Below the pieces are notes generated by a model. It had not been told where the DNA came from and did not search any database. It saw only the letters and a list, made by a program, of their open reading frames with translations. A DNA stretch of 64,000 nt from positions 6,164,501 to 6,228,500 of the forward strand of contig NC_091673.1 in the NCBI RefSeq assembly GCF_042453785.1. The letters run 5' to 3'. Position 1 is the stretch's first letter. Every line of letters starts with the position of its first letter. Origin of the DNA: Malus domestica. Taxonomy: Eukaryota; Streptophyta; Magnoliopsida; Rosales; Rosaceae. Positions 38,878-51,769 of this stretch are shown here, piece after piece. The position numbers and the translations under genes are program-made.

Positions 38878-39760
38878 ATTAATAAATACATGAAGAAAAA
38901 AGGGAACTCGGAACTTCGGCTGCATAGATCAACTTTTGAACTCATAATCTAATGTACTGTCTGTCAAAAAAAACACGAGTTGCGCTAGCTTGTGATGATA
39001 AATAAAACAATCTGGGAAATAGACAGCCCTTAGAATCTGGTACCTTCCATTACAATAAGTTATTTGTGGTTTGGATTTTGGTTTTTGGGGCAGTGAACCA
39101 TTGACTCGACCTTAAGGGTCCTGCTTGGACTAGTTTTGGGTTGTCCACGTGCCATATGCACCGACGTTTTCGGGTTTAAATATTTTTGCTTGCATTAAAA
39201 TTATATCAAGAGAAGCTATTGTGTTTGTTTTGGGCTTATGGTCACCAAATCACCACGGTTTCCAACGAATCGCAAAATGTAGGTTGTAGAGTTGGGTTTC
39301 AAGTGTGATTTCCATTGGGTTTGGATCCACTTTTCAAATAGATTTTGTGGTTAAAGCTTGGGTTTTTGGGAGGTAAGTTCAAAGGTTCGTCCATCGGATC
39401 ACGTGATTGTGCAGCTACACGCATAAAAATGATTCAGTATATTGTTTTCTCTCTAGACCCTGTCCATGATACCACTTGATTTTCCGGTTGGATTTAAGTG
39501 TTGGTGACAAGAAGTTTGCATTGAATCTTGTACAATCTCAACGGCATGTTTACTTACATGATTTGAGCATCGGTATTGAAAGGAGAACTTTTGACATAGT
39601 GCAAAAAAGATACTGATTCACCAAAACTATACTTATTTCAACATCAGACAAGCCACAAAGACTATTATTTTGCCAAATGTTGTTCCAGAGAAGATGCACT
39701 GTGACGAAATTCATTTAAGAAACGAAAGGAAGGTTTGTGCTTTCTGGACAAAGTTTGGTC
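38878..39760. other. Intergenic DNA between MYB and carbonic anhydrase
   Basis: No open frame of interest. The two genes converge here, so it should hold the 3' untranslated region of the carbonic anhydrase gene at its right end. Nothing else is recognisable. Confidence 0.5.
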
Positions 39761-42700
39761 TCATACGGTTAAATTTGGTGTAATTTTGAAATCAAGATCC
39801 CAAAGCTGGAAGCTGCCCTTGACGAAATCGTAGTATCCGCCTTTCAGACTCAGAGTCTTGTTCACCAGCGCTTCTCTAACAAATGGATATGTCAATAAAT
39901 TTGCCAATGACACATTCACAGACTCCTGCATTGTGATCACAAACTTTTAGAACACAAGAGGGTCGAACTTAGAAGAATCTGAATTAATTTGTTAGTCCAA
40001 TCGTTATAATAATATGTTATGCTTAGAACAAAATACTAACTAATATTTAATCTATACAATTATGTGTCTATCTTCTCTCATCACATAGTTAGTGTGATGA
40101 TAGAGATAGACACATGATTGTATACAACTGGTGATATGCATAGGAGATTTTCGACTATGTTCGACTATGTTATACAACACATGGCCAAATAACAACTTTA
40201 AACAAACAATCACCGTTGGTTTTCATTTTAACTTTTAGGAAGCATTAAGACCATGATCTTCTCTAAGAAGAGCTATGATTTCCAGTTTTTACTTTAATTT
40301 AGGCAACGAAAAGTTACCTTCTCCAAGTTGGTGCACTGCTCTGTGAAACTTAAACCGCTGCATGCTGCTTTGATCTTGGTCTTTGCCGGTGCGCAGATTT
40401 TCACCCAGCTCTCTATGAAGTCACTGAAAATTCAACGCGCACATGGAACACTGTTAATGCATGATAGAATCATTTTTACTACCAGTTAACTGGATGAGAA
40501 AGTACTGGTTTCAGAATGGCATTGTTAAAAGTAGTAAAACTGTAAAAGCCGATTGCCTTGTGTAGTTGTGTCAGCATATGCATATGATTAAAGGAATGAA
40601 TATTAAAAAGAGTAGTAAATTTTGAGCTGCACGGACAGTACTGAAAGTTACAAAGAATTTCAAAGATAAATTGAAAAAAAAAAAAGCAAAGAATCTGAAG
40701 CTTTCATAAGCACTTTCATTGTCCTTCTACTTGTAGCTTTATCCAACTTTTTGGATGCCACCAAGAACAATGGTACAACAGTCTCTATAGAATAAAGTCC
40801 TTCATATTCGTTTCCTATTGAGTAGGACATGACACAAAACAAATATTATACCAAATAGCAAATAGCAGCAACACCACATGGGAACTGGGATGGAGAAGGC
40901 AACAATTTTGGGAGTTCAAAAGCCAAAACTGTTAGAAAATAAGTCTTTCTGCATATATCCTTGATTATTTTTAATTAAAATATTTGTACTAAAATTATTG
41001 TACTTAGAGGAACTATTCAACTTTTGAACCAAATTAAATCAGAAAGATGCAAAGTGTGTTGCTATGATAAACGAAGGCTTACCTAGCAGTGGACCCATCA
41101 TCAGGGATAGACATGAGCCCCTTTATACCTCCACAGCAGCTGTGTCCAATCACCAAAATATTTTCCACCTGAGGACATGCACTCTCTCTTCGTTTAGTAC
41201 AAACGAAATTTCTACTTTAAGCTAGATTAAGAAAATAAAAAATGATTTAAACGTGATATACAACAGAATGAAAATAATACTCTATCCATGAGAGCAAAAT
41301 ACCACTTACAAAACGCACTCTCTTTCGATTAAGCTTTTAACCACATTTCCAAAAAGGGTTTAATAATAAATATCCATTCTGCTTCTAAATCTTCAAACGT
41401 CTGAAGCTTTTTCTTTCTGTCCCTTTTATATTGGAGGGGAAACATGATAAGGTGTGCAAGGAAGCGAACAAAGCCAATGACTAGGTCACCATTATTGATT
41501 GAATCACAGAATAAAATAGAAAAAGTAGAATATGAAAATAGTGGTTCCGGACTTCCAGTCAGTGTAAAAGCAAAGTTGAAAATGGAAAGAAGTGGTCGTT
41601 TTATATTCACCTTCAGATGCAATACCGCATATTCAATGGCCGCCCCCACTCCCGAGTACTTTGTCTGCACCACCAGGTACCAAACCCATTAGGTCAATCA
41701 CAATACACGCATAAAATAATAAGATGCCAGCAAATTCAGCAAAAAATAACTAATGGTTGATGGACCATGTTGCATTTTATATGGTTTTGAAGCAGATTTC
41801 ATCATTCATTTGGGTTGAGTCAATCACAAATCAATGCGCGATTGTCGCAAAGGTTAAGCATTATTAATTACACTTAATTGTTCATGTCCTTAATTTCTTA
41901 TATGTAAAAAATCATTTCTATTGATAAATAAATAACATTTGTGATGTGTGTTCAAGTACTTTCTATTTTATTTTTTGATTTTGTGATAAGTTATAAAAAA
42001 AAAAAATGCAAGTGTTGAATTGATAGATTAGTAAAAAACTGGGTTTTGGTAGGCGAACCAGGTCAAATGGAGGAACCATGTTGGCGATGTTTCGGACCAC
42101 AAAGGCCTCCCCTGGTTGGAAATTGAGGATGTGCGATGGGCAAACTCGAGAGTCCGAGCATGCAAATACCATGAACTGCATTTTCACAATACAACCTAAT
42201 TATTTAGCTCAATAATTTAACAGATTTATTTGAGACATAATTATATATATATATATATGTATGTATTGTATATGATTAAATTATAGCTCAATCAACCAGT
42301 TCATCACTTACCTTGGGGCTTTGGCCTGTGGCCAGTTTGTTGTACAGATCAACATCTTTCCTGAAGAGAACAGCAGAGTTCAGGTCCCTCTCATCCAGGG
42401 ATTAAAGCACAAGGGTATTTTGGTAAATTCGATATGGATAAAGAAGGAAAGAGGGGAATTTGGCCAACATTCGAAGAACATTGCTTACTCGAATTTCTCC
42501 TTCTTGAATTGGATGAACCCGGTTTTGATCCTCTGGACAGGGTCGCTCGAACCGGCCGAAGCCAGCTCAGCCGTTATCTCCCTGATCTTGGCGGCGGCGA
42601 CGCCCTCGAGGTCGGCTTTTTCACTGTCAGCAGGGTAAGGGAAATGCAAGAGTGTGACCATCAAAAGCCGTCAGATAAAACCAAGGACAAAAAAGGGGAC

Positions 42701-42986
42701 CCACGGGGTGACAGAGGGGCTGATCCAACGTCACTCCGAATGGGCCCCACGTGGAGGCAACTACGAGAGCCTGGTAGGCTGAAACGGAAACGCGTCCGAG
42801 ACGGATATGTGACGGAAACGGAAACAACCAAAATGACAGAGAAGGACAGCTATGTTCGGGATAATTACAGAAAATGACATTACAGATCGTGTAACTTGAT
42901 CGTCCGGTGTTTGTCCGGACGAGGAAGAAGTACCTTAGGAGCTTGGAAAGTCCGGCAATGGCATCCTCGTACGAGTCCTTCGTCAT
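39761..42986 (-). CDS. BCA: Beta-carbonic anhydrase, cytosolic type (BCA3/BCA4-like)
   Basis: Eight exons on the minus strand (42986-42934, 42623-42489, 42360-42312, 42175-42059, 41664-41611, 41168-41083, 40423-40318, 39925-39761) join in frame into 254 residues, the usual length for cytosolic plant forms. The enzyme interconverts CO2 and bicarbonate. Zinc ligands are C85 (FACSDSR), H145 and C148 (GHSCCGG), with the catalytic D87/R89 pair in the same motif. RNIANMVPP and [13 protein letters not shown] form the active-site and dimer core, and the C-terminus is [16 protein letters not shown]. The N-terminus, [17 protein letters not shown], is a helix with no transit peptide, so a cytosolic or plasma-membrane site is expected, not the chloroplast. 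All splice sites are GT-AG; the donor after exon 4 (GTTCGC) is weak. Confidence 0.95.
40051..40125. repeat. Tight hairpin in the last intron of the carbonic anhydrase gene
   Basis: Arms 40051-40086 and 40093-40125 are almost perfect reverse complements (TATACAAT, ATGTGTCTATC and TCATCACA paired with their inverses), with a 6-base loop (AGTTAG). The RNA stem would be about 33 base pairs. It may be a tiny MITE or a small-RNA-like precursor. Confidence 0.6.
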
Positions 42987-42995
42987 GTCTTCCTT

Positions 42996-43219
42996 CTGTA
43001 AATTCCCCAAAAAAATCCAACCAAAAAAAAAAACAAAGGCAGTTTCACAATTCTGAAGAGAAAGTTATTGAAATAAAACCATGCGGATTCGAAATTTAAA
43101 AAAAAAAATCGGTTCATTTCTTCAATGAATGGAAGAATTAACATCTCGAAATTTGCATGATTGTGATCGACGTACGAGTAATTGAAGAAATTAAGGAGGA
43201 GGAGAAGGGCGTGTACGGA
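42996..43219 (-). other. 5' UTR intron of the carbonic anhydrase gene
   Basis: A minus-strand donor (GCAG then GTCCGT, exon end 43220) and acceptor (TTTACAG, exon start 42995) flank this intron, nine bases upstream of the start codon. The noncoding exon upstream would carry the GGA/TCC tract. It is predicted from splice consensus only. Confidence 0.5.
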
Positions 43220-43281
43220 CCTGCGAATCTGGCGTTTGGGAAAATTGAGAGATTGAATTTTGAGCTAAGGAGCTAAGATTT

Positions 43282-43310
43282 GAGGAGGAGGAGGAGGAGG
43301 AGGAGGAGGA
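43282..43310. repeat. (GGA)n trinucleotide tract
   Basis: Nine to ten tandem GAG/GGA units, continuing as GGGAGGAGG to about 43327. On the sense strand of the carbonic anhydrase gene this is a pyrimidine-rich TCC tract in the predicted leader or core promoter. Confidence 0.85.
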
Positions 43311-44574
43311 AAGGGAGGAGGGAGGAGTGTCTGTCAGTCACCAGAAGTTGGGCACTACTCACGGAAGTTATGCTGGATTGGTATTTATAAAATAAATGTT
43401 GACGTTCGGCAAAATTTAATACCCTCTAAAGTTTTGACTCATATGGAAATTCATGTAATTTTATTTATAATTTTGGGATTAAGTGGGGATATGTAGGGGA
43501 GATTTTTCATTGTAGGGAACACAAGCTGATACGTCATATAGTATTACACAAGTGAATTTTTTTTTTTAAATGTTCTTTAACTTATATAATGACATACGTA
43601 ATATACGTATGTATTTGTGTTTCGAACAACTAAAAACTCTCACAGTAGGCACAATATTAGAAAATGGAGAGTAAAAGGAGGGGGAAGGCGATGTCAAGTG
43701 TTTCTTTTGTACATGGTAAATTGCCTATTTGGTTAAAAAAACGACAATTACGACTTATGTAGGTAAATGATGCCGTGTGGTTGGGTGTAGATTTGGTGAC
43801 ATGGTAAAGAGGCTGATAAGAAAACACAAAGGGAAATACAACGCCCGTTCTTAGTGGAAGGGAGGAAGAGGTTTGTGGGGGTTATAACAAGTCAACTAAA
43901 GACTACAAGTAGGTAGGCGCCACGTGGTGGGTAGAAGCAATCGTTTTTGGATAATACTCTGTCTAATAATATTCTAACACATATTTATTATTTAAAAAAT
44001 AATGATTATGTAATTACTTTTTTTAGATCTAAAAAAAACAAAAAACATGTGATATTTATTTTATTAGGCTAAATTTAAAAATGAATACGTATATCCATTA
44101 GTGAGTGCATAAAGTACTCACTAATGACTACCTATACATTATTTATTTCAAATTTTAGTTGGAAGCCTTCCGTTGTATGAACGGTTGAAATTTGAAATTA
44201 AATTGTCGCATGTGCAACATAAATAGATTATATATATATATATATATATATTGTCAGAATATTATCTTCTTCTTTCATCGTCTTCCTGAAGAAAGACATT
44301 TTCGGTTTTGATTAGGAGTGATGGCCACCTCTAATGAGAGTGTTCGCCACCTCTGTAGAGTGGTCGCATTTCTCATGCACCCTTTCCAAAAAGCAGAAGG
44401 GCATTTGCAACTTGGTCTTCTTATATTCTTCAAAGTCTTCGTCGAGTGTGATGGCTTTGGTCACGCAATTTATTTTCTCCATTTAATTAATAATTTATAG
44501 GGGAATGAGAACTTGTGATGAAGCCTGAAGGTGGTTAGTGGACCATATAGATCGACTATATATATATATGAAAG

Positions 44575-44692
44575 TGTTATTGATACTTCAAAATTTTCAT
44601 TCTACACTTCTCAAAAGTGTATTTTTCTTTCTAGATATAGAAAGTTTGAAGTGTAAAATGAGAATTTTGAAGTGCTAATAACAATTTCCTAT
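44575..44692. mobile_element. Fold-back MITE
   Basis: Left arm GTTATTGATACTTCAAAATT... and right arm ...AATTTTGAAGTGCTAATAAC are inverted repeats of about 40 bases. Both contain TTCATTCTACACTTC or its relative, around a loop of about 25 bases. The flanks are TATATA tracts, so any target duplication is hidden. Confidence 0.65.
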
Positions 44693-45339
44693 ATATATAT
44701 ATATATTCATATACAAGAATCAGACACATGTTTTAATATATCGTTCATATGTCATCTATATTATTGATACAATGCAAATAGGATGTTGATATGAGATGCA
44801 TGTTAATTGGAATCGATAATATTTGATATATTGTTATAGTACGTTTTTAATATGCCTATCAATATGTTTTCGAGTATTCTGGTCCGTAAGCAGTGGATCA
44901 TAACTATTTTTACAAAAAAAAATAATAATAATTGACAATATAAGAGAATTATATTATGAGCATGTTTACTTAAAAGAAATGGTTAAAGTACGTAAATTAG
45001 GAGCTTAAAAAGTAGGAGAAACAAGGAAAGAGAATCAGAGAACTAGTCCTCCTTTGCCGATCTAACTCAGGAGTTTTATATATAGTAAACTAGATTTTAA
45101 TTCTTAAATAAGATAAAGTTTAGAAAAATATCTTATATAAGATTAAAAATTGATTTTAGTCCCTAGACTCTATTTAATGCCAGCATATTAAATGTCTATT
45201 TATAATTTTATGGTGTTCATAAATTAAATTTTATGAAAATATGATAAATTTTAATTCTCATTATGGTAAGTATCTTATATAAAAAAATATTTTCGTAAAG
45301 ATTTGGTACACATGTTTTTGCATATTTTCTTGTGTGTCA

Positions 45340-45610
45340 CTAATTCATTGTAAGGTTAGTATAATATGTTTAGGTACGAACATTTCGGTACACTAGTTTT
45401 TATAATATATTTAGGTACCGACATTTTGGTACACTAGTTTAGTATCATATACTTATGTACGGAATCTTTCGGTACACTTATGTTTTTGCATATTTTCTTA
45501 TGTGCTACTAATTCACTACAATATATTTAGGTACAGACATTTTGGTACATTAATTTAGTAAAATATATTATGATACGAACGTTTCGATATACTAATTAGA
45601 GGAAGTAAAA
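45340..45610. repeat. Degenerate tandem array with GGTAC motifs
   Basis: About five units of 45-60 bases follow the pattern ATATATTTAGGTACSRACATTTTGGTACACTAGTTTA. A larger unit that includes GTTTTTGCATATTTTCTT is present twice (about 45312 and 45483). No coding potential. Confidence 0.65.
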
Positions 45611-47342
45611 TAAATACAATGAATAAAAATGTGTATAATAATAAATCATTTAAATTTTAATGTAATGACATTAAATAAGATATCTATTAAATATTAAAAA
45701 CAAAAATATAATATAAATTTGAATTAGGTACATATTAGACGATTAAAATCAATATCCAATTTAACATCAGATTTTTATTGAATTTTAATCTTCTTCAAGA
45801 ATTAAAGTTCAAAAACACCATAATATATATATAGACACACACATATACATGCATCAAATGCATTAAACCAAATGAAAGGTTCGAAATAAAATAATAAAGC
45901 TTAGCACCAAACAAAAGCTTACTAATACATATTGATTGGATAAGTATGAATGGGGATAGCTTGTCAAAGCCCGGCGTTGGATATAACCGGGCCAGAAACA
46001 AGGAACCCTAAGTAGTGTCAGACTATTGGTATAATATATACTAGCATATCCGCATACAAATTTTTATTTTTGTTTTTGAAATAGAATGGGAGAGGAAGAG
46101 AGTGATAGAGAATCTGAGAAAGGAAAATTGTTTTTTTTTTTTAAGAGATATGTTAGGATTACATGTAGATGAGGCTTTAAAAAAATAGCCAAATTCAGTT
46201 GTGTGAAATTACATTTTTACCCCATATTTCTTATTCATGTTCTGTTTTAATTGGAGGATTAAACTGATAATTTCATAGGATTTTGGTTGACAATAAGTGT
46301 TTTATTAATTAATAGAGATGAGATGCATGATTTCATGCCAACAAGATCCTCTCAGGATTCTTTTGGTGAGATCTGTGAATTGTATCCATTTATCGTACAT
46401 CGTGCGATCAGTTTTTATCAAGTAATATTTGTGTTGAATTTTAAATAAAAATATTTAAAATAATTTCTAACTGTACAATATACAATAAACGATCACAAAA
46501 ATGATCCAACAAGGATCCGGATTCGATTTCATGCACGCAAATTGCAAAAGCTAAATTAATCTCTGAAATTATGGGATTTCGTGAATTAATAATATATAAT
46601 TAGCAGTAGCCAAGTGAACTCCAAAGGAAGCTTCGATCACCATACAGATTGCTGAGAGACGTGTCGACCTTGTACTCGACGTAAAAAGATGATGTCGCCA
46701 ATGTCTCGTTATAATTTAATATTTTTGTCTTTAATTAGATCAGTCTTGGTACTTGCTCAGTGCAAAACTTTACAGTTTACAGTTACTCTGCATAGTGGTG
46801 TATGTCTCGTGGAATATTTATATCTGGTAGTGCGTTATTCATGCTGTATTAAAAATTTCCGTCTACTGCCGAGTTAATATTAAGAAATTAATATTCAGTA
46901 TGTCAAATTATGATTTTAGTCTTTGTAATTTTAAATCGCGAGTTAATCTACTTACTTTAGTAATTGTTCAAGTTTACTAATTGTTTGGTTTTATCAAGTT
47001 TTTGACATAAAAAGCTCATGGCTGCGAGGTGCAATTTTTTAGACTTATTCACTCATGACTGACATGCTCGTTCGGTTGAAAAAATAACGGATTCAAGTCA
47101 TTGAGTTGCAACCATTTTTGAGCTTTTTGTTGTAGATTACTTTAGTGAGTAAGTTTCAATAGTTCGGATTACTGGAGAGTCCTATTTTATATCCATTAGA
47201 TTGACATTTAAAGAAAAATATTATTTATTTAATTTAACCATAACCTTTTATTTTTCATACTACTGAGTATATATAGGCGAAATTATTAAAGAAAAATTAT
47301 ACTTAAGGGAACATGCCTTGACACAAGCCCCAATTTTTTTTA

Positions 47343-47496
47343 GGGAACTTTAACGAAAAGCACCCGGTACTGTTCACTTTAACGAAAAACCACATTTTTA
47401 CACTAAAAAGTCAATCCTGGTACTATTTACTTTACCCTTTATTTTGTCCTTATCATTAAAACTCAAAGTTTTCAAGCCCTTTTCATTAGTTTTCTT
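47343..47496 (+). mobile_element. 154-bp MITE family, copy 4 (9-bp TSD)
   Basis: Starts GGGAACTTTAACGAAAAG and ends CATTAGTTTTCTT. It is flanked by TTTTTTTTA on both sides (47334-47342 and 47497-47505), a simple-sequence but exact 9-base duplication. Confidence 0.8.
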
Positions 47497-48948
47497 TTTT
47501 TTTTAACATAAGCGATATGGACAGCTATTGAAATAGTTGAAAGGCAATGCCATTTAATTATCATTACTAAGGTATTCAAAGTCAGTAAGCTTTGAAATTG
47601 TTGGTTGTTATTTTTAATTTTTTTTTAACAAACGATATTATTCACATTGAAGAAATGGTGGAGATAATATCGATTATTAAAAAACATGATCAAATGGTTA
47701 CAATTCACAAAATTTTCAAAACCCAGTTAATTATTTATATTCACGGTTTGATTAGGTTCTAAGCAGTTATGCTAACATAAGAACTGGAACCGAACCCGAT
47801 ATGAATAGTTCAGTCCCATTCTTGAACCTTTTGTTCACTTTTTTTGGTCAACGCAGTTTTTTACGTTTTATTTTATCGCGATTCGATTCAGTTTTGTGGT
47901 TTCACTTTTTATGTGCCCACCCCTAGATTCGAATTTAAAATTTCTCATTTACAAGTGAAGAAGAATAAGTGATGATGGAGTGTGTTAACCCTAAAGAATA
48001 TACTAAACCGTAGTACTAAGCGGTGACTATCATTAATATTGCAACAAATAATAACCGAACTGCTATTGAATTCATAAATTTTATAGTTCTTCAAAGTATA
48101 AGACTTTTGAATTCATTTAATCTTCTTCAATCAACGAATGAAATTAAGTTTTCAAGTTAGAGATCGTACCGTGACCTTCGTTGATGTGCAACATAACAAG
48201 CATTTTCTAAGCGTTCCAGCCATTACCTTTTCCCTTCCTTCTAAACCTAGTCGAGCAGCCTTATGAAAATTATTCTCACAAATTGCTAGGATAGAGGCAT
48301 AGTTATGTGTTTGGTGACTTGTGTCCCGTTGACGCTCAAGCATATCAACGGTTCACAGTCACTCACACAATGCGGCAATTGTACCTACCACAGTACCATT
48401 CGTCATTGGAAAAAGAAAAAGAGAGGTTACCTAGTAAGCTAGAAGCCTAGAACAGATTGGACTCCTCGGTCTTCTTCTGCAGTTGACAGAATTACCAGAT
48501 GCGGGCCGCACGGCACATTAAGAGGAGAAGAGAGAGAAGTGTGGGAGCCGGCAGCCGCCACTGAACAAAAGTCAAGCAGCCATTGCCGTCGAACAATTTG
48601 CGATTTCCTGTACTTGTTTTGGAGACAAAACTAATGAAACATTCCTCTAACTTGTATATATGCATATTGTACACACCATATTTTTATTCCCAAAATACCC
48701 CAACGGATAGAGGAAGGCTAGGAGCCTCCCATCTCTGTGGAATGAGGATCTCATATTAGGAATGTTACTCCATCACCCTTAGCTACCAGTCCTCTCCTGT
48801 TATTGAAAGAGATGTTTCTTATCTCCTCATCCCAATTCACCAAAACAACCGCAATATGAGGGTACAATTTGTGGACTGTTACCGCTTGTCGAGTAATTGT
48901 TTTGGTTTATCTACAATACCTTGATGTAGAGTAGTTGTTGCATGTTGT

Positions 48949-50171
48949 TGATAATTGCAAGTGTACAATATCGTCCAAGTAATATAGTGATAAGTAGAGT
49001 GTCGTTCAAATAAGGATCGGATTTACCTAAATTTACTATTGAGATTGACTTCAAACTAAACTTAAATAAAAGATGGATAACGATGACAAATTCAAATATG
49101 CAAAAACCCAAACAAAATTGAAAATATCAATTGAACAAACACGAAGTAAAAGTGAATGAATTATGAAAAATTAATATATTGAAGCACTAGGACATCAGGT
49201 TCCTCATTCTCAATCCCATCTAATCCCGTTATTCATATTAAACTCAATTTTTTCCCATGTTGCTAGCAATTATCCTTTGATTCGTCAATATTTCCTTTCA
49301 GAATATACTAACTGTGTTTCTAACTATCTACCATTGCTATGTCTAGCCACATAAGTAGATAATCGAATCCCTTTACGCTAAATGGATAATTTCACAATAC
49401 TACACAAATCATAACCAGTATGTCTACTCAATTATGTAATTCATGGTAATCGTTATGAGAAGCAATCTACTAAACTCAACCTGTCAGTCCCAATTTAGTT
49501 CTTCACACAAATAATGGCCAGTTATTTGATAACGATAAAGCACAATAATAATTACTCAACATGGAAAACAACCGAGATCAATATGAAATAATAAGAATTA
49601 GATGTTCATGATAAGAGTACACCCTAATCCTAGCAAAAGGACTTAGTTCATGATTAAACTAATCACAAATATGGATGAATTCGATAACATAAAGAAACCC
49701 CAAAACCCCAATTCTGGAATCGTATGCGATAAACCCCAAAACTGCCACCTATCCAGCGTTTTTTTCCACTGGAAGGCTGGAATCTCCTTATATCCCCCCT
49801 TTGCGGCTGCTTCTCATCTACTCCCCAGCAATTGGAGAGAAGGGTCGGTTCCGTACATCCCCCGGTTGGACTTTTTTTCTTCTTTTTTTCTTCTATCGCA
49901 TCCCTCTTGTTCTCTAATCCACATGCCGTTTTTATGAAGCCCAAATTGGACTTAATTTGATAAAGCCCAAATTCCAGCACCACTCTCACATAGCATCAGT
50001 CCACTTCGTTATTCTTTCGTGCTTTCCTTGTAATTCTTCTAAAAAATCCAGTTTTCTCCGAAAAAATAACTTCTATAAAATTCACACAAAATACATCAAA
50101 TCCAACTGTTTTATATCAAACCATGACTAAATTAATAGGTAAAAGAGATACAAAATATACCTATTATATCA
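48949..50171. mobile_element. Probable degraded LTR of a Gypsy element
   Basis: It opens TGATAATTGCAAGTGTACA and contains ATCGTCCAAGTAATATAGTG and GAGTGTCGTTC, a phrase common near the start of plant Gypsy LTRs. The middle has the typical AGATAATCGAATCCCTTTACG run, and it may end CCTATTATATCA. No matching target duplication (GTTGT against ACCTA), primer site or coding region was found. It would be a decayed solo LTR. Open frames within it are not genes. Confidence 0.5.
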
Positions 50172-51769
50172 ACCTAACATTGCACATAAATTTAACGGAT
50201 ATTTTGCATTTAGGGGGAGGCGAAAATCGTAATCTAGTTGTATGGAAACGGTAAAATGCGTCACCTACTAACTTGATATCAAACTCAAAACAACTATAAC
50301 AAGTTCTTGATCGTCATTTATGTGAGTTGAACTTGAGAATTCTTATTAATATACTGTAGTACTAGTTAGTTATATTATATTAAAAAAATATTGGAAGTGA
50401 TACTTCTTGTCGCCCATCCACATTGAAACATGTGGAATGTTAACAACGCTCAAGAGGGTGTAGAAAAAAGTTCCTCTGCAATCCGGACGGCAAGTCGATT
50501 AGCAAAAGGGAGGGAAACTTTTGGACCCGTACAGAAAAAAAGATGTGGGATGACCTTGCGTGCGGTGCTGTGGTGTATCAGCTCCACTTTAAGAGAAGGG
50601 TGGGTGATCGTGTGGTGTGTTCATCTATTTACAAAGAGGACCCAATTCAGCCGAAGCTTGACATATGAAAAGCATTGAACTGTTGAACTGTGAAGGGATG
50701 CGAAGCTGAAAACTTGCATAAGTTCATCTCTTTGCTATATACTTGATAGGTATGAAAAATCGCTTAAAAAGCTGAGTCCTTTTTGTTTATTTTTCCTTCA
50801 CAATTTGTGGGCAATCAATAATTTCTGGATTTAATGGTGATATAGACGCCATTTTTCACAAAGGTTTCCGATTCCATGCCTAATGCCTTGGCTTTTTGCT
50901 GCATTGGGGTTGTATTGTTGCGCCCCCCTCCCCCCCCGCCCCTCTCGAAATTTCAATACCCTTTTGGAATTGTAAAACCAAATGGTGCCTCTGGTATTGT
51001 TCGAAATTTAGAGTTAGAGTGGTATGATGGCATTGTTCTGTACTGCATTCTAGTCAGTAAAAGTTAATGGATGAGTAGGATACTTACCATGTCCTGTAGT
51101 GAAGATTGTTTATATCAAATAGTAATATTTTTCTGTGGAAGCATCAAACTATTTGGCGACTTGGAATTTTCTCTTTACTTACTTGTAATTGGAAAAAAAA
51201 TAAATAAATAAAGGGTGTCTATAAATGTGGTAATTTGGATTCACAGAAGGATGACTGAGGTTAATTGTGAATTTATAACTCTGCATTCGAGTCAATTAGT
51301 AATTACTCAAGGCATCAACAAAGAAATTATTGGCCATAAGACAAACAGAAATGAGATTCCTCTCTTTTGATACTGTATGTACCTTGAACTGGGTGATATC
51401 GTAGACCTGAGGTGTCCGGAATGATGTTTGCATCACGAGGAACAGTTTTCAAATTGTGTTAGGATCTAAACTTTTATTAACAAACATCTGAAAATTTATT
51501 TGGATTGCTGAGAAATGATTTCGTGTTTTTTTTGGGAAATCGTCTTACTTCCTCAATTTTTTGTAGCTTCAAATTGGTTTCAATCATAGTGACTGCAGTT
51601 TCTCACTCTGGTTAGAAAGCTATGGCAGAAATATATCAACTTCGATTTGGCAAAAGTTTAACATCTTTATGGATATTTTGTTTGTTTAGGATTATCATAT
51701 CAACTTCGATTTTTATGTACAGCTCCAGGCGCATCGATGGGAGAAATCCAAGGTTGCCATCTTTGTGTT
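50172..51769. other. Gene-free DNA upstream of the AMSH pseudogene
   Basis: Contains a C-rich run at about 50921-50943 and no recognisable frame. It may hold decayed upstream exons or the promoter of the AMSH-like gene, but none could be identified. Confidence 0.45.

Larger units (their letters stand above)
43400..48948. other. Long gene-free AT-rich region with repeats
   Basis: No recognisable gene over 5.5 kb. The carbonic anhydrase promoter should be at the left edge. It contains a fold-back MITE (44575-44692), a degenerate tandem array (45340-45610), a MITE of the 154-bp family (47343-47496) and TA-rich microsatellites (for example 44226-44251). A frame at 44318-44500 and a minus-strand frame at 48152-48343 have no known similarity. 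Confidence 0.55.

Noticed and set aside
42321-42877. Plus-strand open frames of 105 and 147 codons
   Set aside because: They are antisense to carbonic anhydrase exons 2-3 and intron 1, whose splice junctions are convincing.
44318-44500. 60-codon open frame starting with ATG ATG
   Set aside because: No similarity, no splice partners, AT-rich end. Treated as chance.
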